From the NCBI GenBank assembly GCA_963082975.1, contig OY720347.1, forward strand, positions 48,856,655-48,920,654: 64,000 nt of DNA, written 5' to 3'. Below, in pieces: positions 58,411-64,000 of the stretch. Position 1 is the first letter of the stretch. Each line of letters begins with the position of its first letter. The position numbers and the translations under genes are program-made. The notes beneath the pieces were generated by a model. The model searched no databases, was not told the DNA's origin, and saw nothing but the letters and a program-made list of their open reading frames with translations. This DNA comes from Labia minor. Lineage: Eukaryota > Arthropoda > Insecta > Dermaptera > Spongiphoridae.

Positions 58411-59154
58411 CGGAAAATTACTATTTTATAGACTCTGAATTGGCTGAACCGATTTCTATGAAATTACATCACAATATTCTTATATACCCCTAGAGTAACA
58501 TAGGCTATAAATTTTATTTATATGTCAACAATAACCGCAGAAATTAATTTTTTAAAGTTTATATAATTCTCCGTGTTGTTCATTCAAGAGCAGCTCGCGG
58601 CTCACTGTCGGCCTAGCGGAATCATTTCAAACAATGAATTATCATAGCTATTCCCAATCAAAGAATTATTATAATATTTCCCTTTTTATTTTAAATTCTA
58701 ATATTCAAATATCAATTCAATTAGATAATTTATTCTAAAAGTTCCCATTTTAATTAATTTAATAAAATATTTAGATCATATTTATATTAACTTAATTTTT
58801 ATTTATTCTTTCTATATATTTGAATATATTTCTTCTTTTCTATTTGAAAGTGAAAGGTTAAAAAATCTCGCTAAGAACATTAAATATTTCTATACACAAA
58901 TTATTCAAAGTATTGGCAAAGCGTATCACTCACAATCAGTTTAATTTGAAATTTTTATAAATTAATAACAAAGTGAAAATTTTTATTTGTTTAAATTTTA
59001 TTACAATGAATCAAAAAAAATTAAATATATAGATCACATGATTAAGCGAAGCAAGAAACTTGAGGGAAATAACTGTTGGACGGAGGTCGGACATGACAGA
59101 AACTGTAAGCGAAATCTTCATATTGCGACTAATAATTTTCAAATCCCCTAGCAC

Positions 59155-59263
59155 CACAGAATTAGATAAGTTTCTTTTAAGGGAGGAAAATAACTATGAT
59201 CTAAAAAAATTAATAAATGAACTTAATAATAAAAAAACAAATAAATCAATTAATTTAAATTAA
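59155..59263 (+). pseudogene. Possible Helitron helicase fragment
   Basis: SPSTTELDKFLLREENNYDL followed by KKLINELNNK fits the D-x-x-L-L-R-E-x-N-Y-D-x-x-x-L pattern near the end of the Helitron helicase core. The copy in Helitron 1 (near 48330) has a frameshift just before it. The match is short, so this is tentative. Confidence 0.35.
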
Positions 59264-59961
59264 TACTATTAATGAATGTATATATTGGTAATTTATCTAT
59301 AGTTTTATACCGTTAATTTTTATAAATTGTCTCAAGTGCATTTTCTCAAGTTTCATTATAATTAAAAATATTCAATAATAATCTAGCAATGAAAATAAAA
59401 TATCAAAATGTAATGATCAAGAAATATTATACTCTATTTCACTATTATAACATATACAATACTTAAGAACCATAGGCGGAGGAAATATTAGGAGATATCA
59501 TTGCGGGTTCAGGCCAAATCGACCAACATTAATTAAGATATTATCATTATGACAGATATTAGGAAAAAAATCGCGAATTCAATATTTCTGTTCACTAATT
59601 ATTTGTAGACTTTAGTAAAACATACGCATGACTCAATATAGATCAGCATAAACTTTTTCAAATTTTGATCTTCAAATTTGTCTTGAAGGTAGTAAAGAAA
59701 AAATAAGATACGGAAATCAATTGTAAAATATTAGGTTACCCAGACGACTTAAATATAATAGGAGATTCGGCAATTGCAATTACAGATAGCGAGGAAATAT
59801 TAATGGAGGTTTGAAATTAATAGTGATAAGAAAAAATATTTAGTAACAAAGAGGAAGAGTATTAACATACAAAATCTTAAGATACAAAATGTAGAATTTG
59901 AATATGTTGAAAAATTGAATGTAATCACAAAGGATAATAATATTTGAGAAGAATTTAAATC

Positions 59962-60395
59962 GGGGTTGCAATCGGGAAACGCCTGTTATCTTGCAATAAA
60001 GAGGTTTATCTCATCAAAATTATATCAAAGGGAATATATAAAAAAATTATTTTGCCTGTAGGATAGGATTATTCCCTGCATTTATTGGCCAAAGAAAGAT
60101 GAGGTCACCGGGGAATGGGGGAGACTGCATAACAAGAAATTGCATGGCCTCTCTGCATCTTCAGAAATAGTTAGGATTATAAAAGGGAAAAAGCTGCGAT
60201 AGGCAGGGCACGTGGCTAGAATGGGAGAGGAAAAAGATATTGGTGGGGAGACCGATTGGAAAACGTCCGCTTGGAAAACCAATGACGCGTAGGAAGGGAC
60301 GTAAGAGAGATGGGACAAGGGCTCAGGATAGGGACACTTGGAGAAATGTGGTTGTTGCGGCCAAGAACTTTCGAGTATCTTTGAGCCACATACAT
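59962..60395 (+). pseudogene. Captured non-LTR retrotransposon C-terminus (copy 2)
   Basis: It is the same captured piece as at 49148, starting CAATCGGGAAACGCCTG. It has lost the ALYGWEAWS to RVFEN part, where GCCTGTAGGATAGGATTAT joins the two sides. The remainder encodes CIYWPKKDEVTGEWG, then GHVARMGEE and GRPIGKRPLGKPMTRRKG. The latter is better preserved here than in copy 1. Confidence 0.85.
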
Positions 60396-60894
60396 ATATA
60401 TACCATATACAATAATAAAATATATAATTAATTTACTGATTAAATAAAAATATATTTTAAATAAGAACACAAAAAGAAATGAATGTTTTATGAAATATAT
60501 TGATTGAAACAAAATGGATGAAAACCTTTTACTACTTTCAACCAAATACTATGTACCACTCGGGGGTACAGGGGGCGGAGCCCCCGTCTAGGTGTGAAGA
60601 GCGCCGAAGGCGCTCTGAGCAGCTAGTAGGTATATAAAAAAACAAATAAGAACTGATTGAATGGATAAATCTCTCCTTTTCTATATAACTAGAAAATTCA
60701 AATTTTGTCAATGATATTATTTTCACACTTGTGAGTGTCATTTGAAAAAAAGGGAAAAATATTTTTTTGAAATATTTTTTAGGTTTCAACATAATCGTCT
60801 AACATTGTTGGATGACATTTTTAAGTTCCAATGTTTCAGTGCCATATCCTATCATGAAAATGCAATTCAATATAAAATTCAAGCCATCTAAAAT

Positions 60895-61175
60895 AACAGT
60901 CGACGAATGTTTTTACCTCTTCTTTTATCACTTCTTGGTCTCAGGTGTAAAATAGTAATCCAGAGTTCATCTATTGTATTAAAATCGGTTTAATTAATAA
61001 CTCTCTTGACAATTTTTCAATTCTCTGTCGGTTTTGATCCAAATATCAAAAGTTTGTTCATCTCTAAATCCACAGGTAGGTATAGATAGGAAGTGTTTTT
61101 TCATCTGAGATGCCTAGATCCTTAGAAATTCCGAAAATATTCAATCGCCTACGCTGCATAACCATATCATGGAAT
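60895..61175 (-). pseudogene. Ancient mariner transposase remnant
   Basis: Minus-strand pieces in different frames give LGISDEKT, NRQRIEKLSRELL, then FNTIDELWI and, one frame over, DYYFTPETKK. The order matches the mariner block E-Q-L-L...T-M-D-E-T-W-I-H-Y-Y-T-P-E-T-K, which includes the first catalytic Asp (in I-D-E here). Many stops and shifts show it is old. No terminal repeats were recognised. Confidence 0.5.
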
Positions 61176-62240
61176 TTTTGAAGATTTCAGGCATGGTTTC
61201 AATTTTTGGCCGATTTTGTTCATTTTCCAAAACTCACAAAACTAATTTTCTCAAAGTTTCACCAATCTGATACTACCTGAAAAACCAATTTAAAATTTGA
61301 TATTTATGCCCAAGACAGATAACCCAATCTATTCCATAATATTTGTTCCAAGTAGTGCTACCATCTGTGCTTCATCAAATTGTCTTTGCACAATAAGATT
61401 TATTCAAGGATGATGATAATATAAAAATATTGAAATATTCTACATATTTTCTTTAAGGTTAGAAAAAAAAAAATTAATGGTAACATGTTTATCATAATAG
61501 GATTGGAATTTTAAATAAGTACTCAAAAATTGTCCCTAAATTTTTAGAAAAAAAAATAATATCTATATAATATTTCAAAAATTTGAAAGTAAAATAAAAC
61601 AAATTAATAAATTTAAAAAACGATTGAAAGTATCAAAACATAAAATATTATAAATATTCTCATTACAATATCAACAGACCATCATTAGTCAAAAAAAAAA
61701 AATTATTTAGTTTTCTCAAACAGTATTCGAAGTGGGTAGTAGAATATTTATAAAAAGATCAAAATGTTAAGTCAAAATGATATCTAAAAGCATTAGTTAC
61801 GATAAGGAATATATCAGTACAATCTCTCCATCTTTGAATATTGTAAAAAAACTTAATATAAAAATCGAAACCAAGAATGTAATGTAATGCATTGAGATAT
61901 TGCTGAGAAGAGATCAAGACATTTTCTTAAATCCCTTCTAATTCTTAATTATATATTTATATCTAAATATTATACCTAACACAAAGCATATTTATTAATT
62001 ATTATTCTTAAATTATTCTCTTCGTCTTTCATATTTTGAATAATAATAAATAATAAATAAATGATCAAAGGATCAATATTTTAAAATTAATTAATATTTT
62101 AATCAATTTTAATATTATTATTCAGTTTATCTAAAATCTTAGTTACATTAATAGTAAAAGTCTGTGATTAATGAAATGCAATCTATTAATAAATACTCAC
62201 ATAAATAAAAGTATAAGTAGAAATATACAAATATATTTTT
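61176..62240. other. AT-rich intergenic DNA
   Basis: The part to about 61400 may be further decayed mariner sequence. The rest shows nothing recognisable. On the minus strand it is the 3' flank of the exon at 62241-62359. Confidence 0.45.
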
Positions 62241-62359
62241 TTAGCCTTGGCTTTTTTGCCATCGATTTACACGAGTGACTTGTTCGAGGGTAAGGCCTTG
62301 TAGATTGAGCATGCAGGCGGTCTTGGGATTTGGTTTTTTGACGGAGAGGTTAGTTCTAG
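62241..62359 (-). CDS. Terminal coding exon of an unidentified gene
   Basis: On the minus strand the acceptor AAATTCAG is followed by two bases completing a codon, then 38 codons and TAA: RTNLSVKKPNPKTACMLNLQ, GLTLEQVTRVNRWQKSQG. The exon is clearly more GC-rich than the flanks and has no low-complexity bias, as expected of a conserved exon. Its 119-bp length fits a phase-1 acceptor. The rest of the gene must lie upstream on the minus strand, beyond 62359, probably outside the window, because no preceding exon was found up to 64000. I do not recognise the protein. The compact basic C-terminus with one LNLQGLTLEQVTRVN helix-like stretch suggests a cytoplasmic tail or scaffold end, which is only a guess. 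Confidence 0.65.
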
Positions 62360-63478
62360 CTGAATTTAAAATTATATTATACATCTTTTTCTCTCCAAAT
62401 TTTTAATTATGAATAGTATATTATATATATATATCTTTTATGTTTATTAAGCTTAAAAATAAATAAAATTTTTTTTTGTTATTAAAAAATTAATTTTTAT
62501 CCATATATGGTACTATATAGGGGATTTTAAATCTAGAGGCTCCTTAAATACGTTTTATTTTACCCTGGACTAACTTTTTAATCTCCATTCATTAAAGTTT
62601 ATCCAATTTTGACATCGTATAATCCATTATTATGTTATATTATTAATTTGTAGTTTTTCTGTTAAAATAATTAAGTTTTTTCAATTTTTAATGAAGATGA
62701 CTGACTATAGGCAATACTTTTGAAGCTTTTGTTATTATTAATTCAGTAGAAGATTATTATTATTTCATTATTATTAATTGAAGTAAATTATTCAGGGATG
62801 CCCCAAAGTAAAATGCGCTCGATCAAAAAAAAAAAAATAAAATAAAATAAAATTGGTGCATTCAATTTGTTTTTGTTTTTTTAAACATATAAATAAATTG
62901 TAATTGTAATTTTTTATTTAATTTAAGTGAAAAAACATGTATAAAAATAAAGATACTAAATATTTTTGTATAATTTTTAAAAATTTAAATTTTTTAAGTA
63001 TGCAGGTGTGGATCATAAATTCATCATAAAAATGATCCTATACGTTTATGGTGTTATTCTAGATGTAAAACATTCATCTTTCAAAATCTGACATGAATCT
63101 TAAATATTCATAGAAAATTGTTAGAAATTTTAAAATAATCTAGGTAAATTTGGCGTCCCGAAACAATGCTGACTTCCCCTTGGTGTCTCTGCATATACTA
63201 TTCTAATTATTTAGAGTTTATATTTATAAAATATGTCAGCGACTATGAGACTCTCAATGGAAAACCTCAAACATATTTTTTACAAATTCAGAAAAAGAAT
63301 GACTATAGGTATATATCTTATATATTTAGCCAGTCATTTGATGCAAAATCAATATACAAATACCTACTAAGAATAAAAGGCTTTGAAATAGATTGTATGT
63401 TATTTTTGGAGAAAACTAGAACCATAAAATATGCATATAAATATATATATATAATAAATGAGAAATTAATATATAATA
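62360..63478. other. AT-rich DNA, probably intron of the unidentified gene
   Basis: No further exon was found. A 115-codon plus-strand frame at 63166 runs into a hAT terminus and lacks any domain, so it is not called. Confidence 0.4.
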
Positions 63479-63570
63479 CAGTGATTCCCAACCTGTGGGG
63501 CGCGACCCCCTAGGGGGGCGCGAGCACACTAATGGTGGGGGCGCGAGCATATCCAAGAGAAAATGTTATT
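63479..63570 (+). mobile_element. hAT-like left terminus, truncated
   Basis: CAGTGATTCCCAACCTGTGG followed by GGCGCGACCCCC and GGGGGGCGCGAGC is a common arthropod/vertebrate hAT end. It is cut off about 100 bp in by a family A repeat. The other end is outside the window or lost. Confidence 0.6.
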
Positions 63571-63579
63571 TAAAATTAG

Positions 63580-64000
63580 CTGGAGTGTCTCCACTCGACT
63601 ATCTCGCAATTTGAATTGGATTAAATAACATAATATATTATATTTAAATTAAATTTAATTAATTATAAATTATAAACTAAAATTAATAAATAATATTTAT
63701 TAAATCAGCGCATATTTGGCTCTTTGTTGATGGCACCACGTCACGTGTTGGCGCGTGATTTGCAGTCGTGTTAAAAAATTAATTTCGATACTTTCAGCGA
63801 TTCAATCAAGTTGAAATTCTATATATATAGATAGCAGTTTTATACAATTTTTAAAAATGTAAAAAATTATCAAATATATATCTTTATTTTTACGGTCACT
63901 TTAGAGGAAAAAAAAAATCAAAACGTTGTAGGTAATGATCCTCTTCCGGTTGAGCTATATTTCTCAAATGTTGATAAAAAACTACGAATTTTGAATAATG
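63580..64000 (-). mobile_element. Family A Helentron-like repeat, copy 7, cut by window end
   Basis: The plus-strand view begins CTGGAGTGTCTCCACTCGAC, TATCTCGCAATTTG and continues through TTCAATCAAGTTGAAATTC to the conserved GGTAATGATCCTCTTCCGGT block at the window edge. Confidence 0.85.

Larger units (their letters stand above)
58266..60626 (+). mobile_element. Helitron 2, sister of Helitron 1
   Basis: It has the same 5' TCTATATATATAAAAAAAGG preceded by A, and the same 3' hairpin GAGCGCC-GAA-GGCGCTC with TGAGCAG and CTAG followed by T. It is about 2.36 kb against 3.31 kb for copy 1. It lacks roughly 0.9 kb of the AT-rich middle and about 75 bp of the captured reverse transcriptase region. 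The frame near 59060-59263 (TTELDKFLLREENNYDLKKL) resembles a Helitron helicase fragment. Confidence 0.85.

Noticed and set aside
63166-63513. 115-codon plus-strand ORF
   Set aside because: AT-driven composition, no domain, and its end lies within a hAT terminus.

Overview
The window looks like nuclear DNA of an arthropod: very A+T-rich by eye, genes split by introns with canonical GT/AG sites, and dense with eukaryotic transposons (mariner, hAT, PIF/Harbinger, Helitron, Helentron-type repeats, BEL/Pao, non-LTR elements, tRNA-derived SINEs). There are no operons, ribosome-binding sites, rRNA genes or CRISPR arrays. The species cannot be named from the sequence alone.

Host genes. A TMEM121-family membrane-protein gene (minus strand, 6555-7565, one coding exon) stands head-to-head with a three-exon CARHSP1-type cold-shock-domain gene (plus strand, 8286-8814). 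The cold-shock gene converges on a large minus-strand gene whose readable coding exons lie between 29405 and 9711. Six exons join in consistent phase to give two cysteine-rich EB/EGF-like modules, one transmembrane helix and a Ser/Ala/Arg-rich cytoplasmic tail. Its signal-peptide exon and promoter were not found. A GC-rich island at 43390-43550, or less likely one at 56600-56825, could hold the 5' end. Near the right edge, 62241-62359 (minus) is the terminal coding exon of another gene whose body lies beyond the window; I do not recognise it.

Mobile DNA, left to right: a ~0.6 kb Helentron-like repeat (family A, 1125); a hAT MITE (1884); a PIF/Harbinger element (2197-3467) carrying a MADF/Myb-like ORF and interrupted by a second Helentron-like repeat (family B); a hAT MITE nested in an older hAT-like element (5212-5913). 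Inside introns of the EB gene lie several MITEs, an inverted pair of family A copies, a LINE remnant, a broken mariner and a SINE. From 29.7 to 45.9 kb follow a Jockey-like tail, two more SINEs, a pogo/Tigger remnant, more A and B copies, an exact-TSD hAT MITE, a decayed BEL/Pao element with a 67-bp tandem array in its LTR, a long inverted-repeat element around the 43.4 kb island, and a truncated mariner nested in a small TIR element. From 46 to 60.6 kb two related Helitrons, both with 5' TC, a 3' hairpin and CTAG, carry the same captured non-LTR 3' end; the first is nested inside a hAT element. Between them are a TTAA-flanked TIR element and two family A copies.

The transposons are nearly all non-autonomous or broken. 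I see no intact transposase, reverse transcriptase or RepHel. The most noteworthy structures are the hAT > Helitron > LINE nest and its sister Helitron, the two unrelated repeat families that share one Helentron-type end architecture, and the hidden small exons (MADF ORF, 62.2 kb terminal exon, EB-gene exons).
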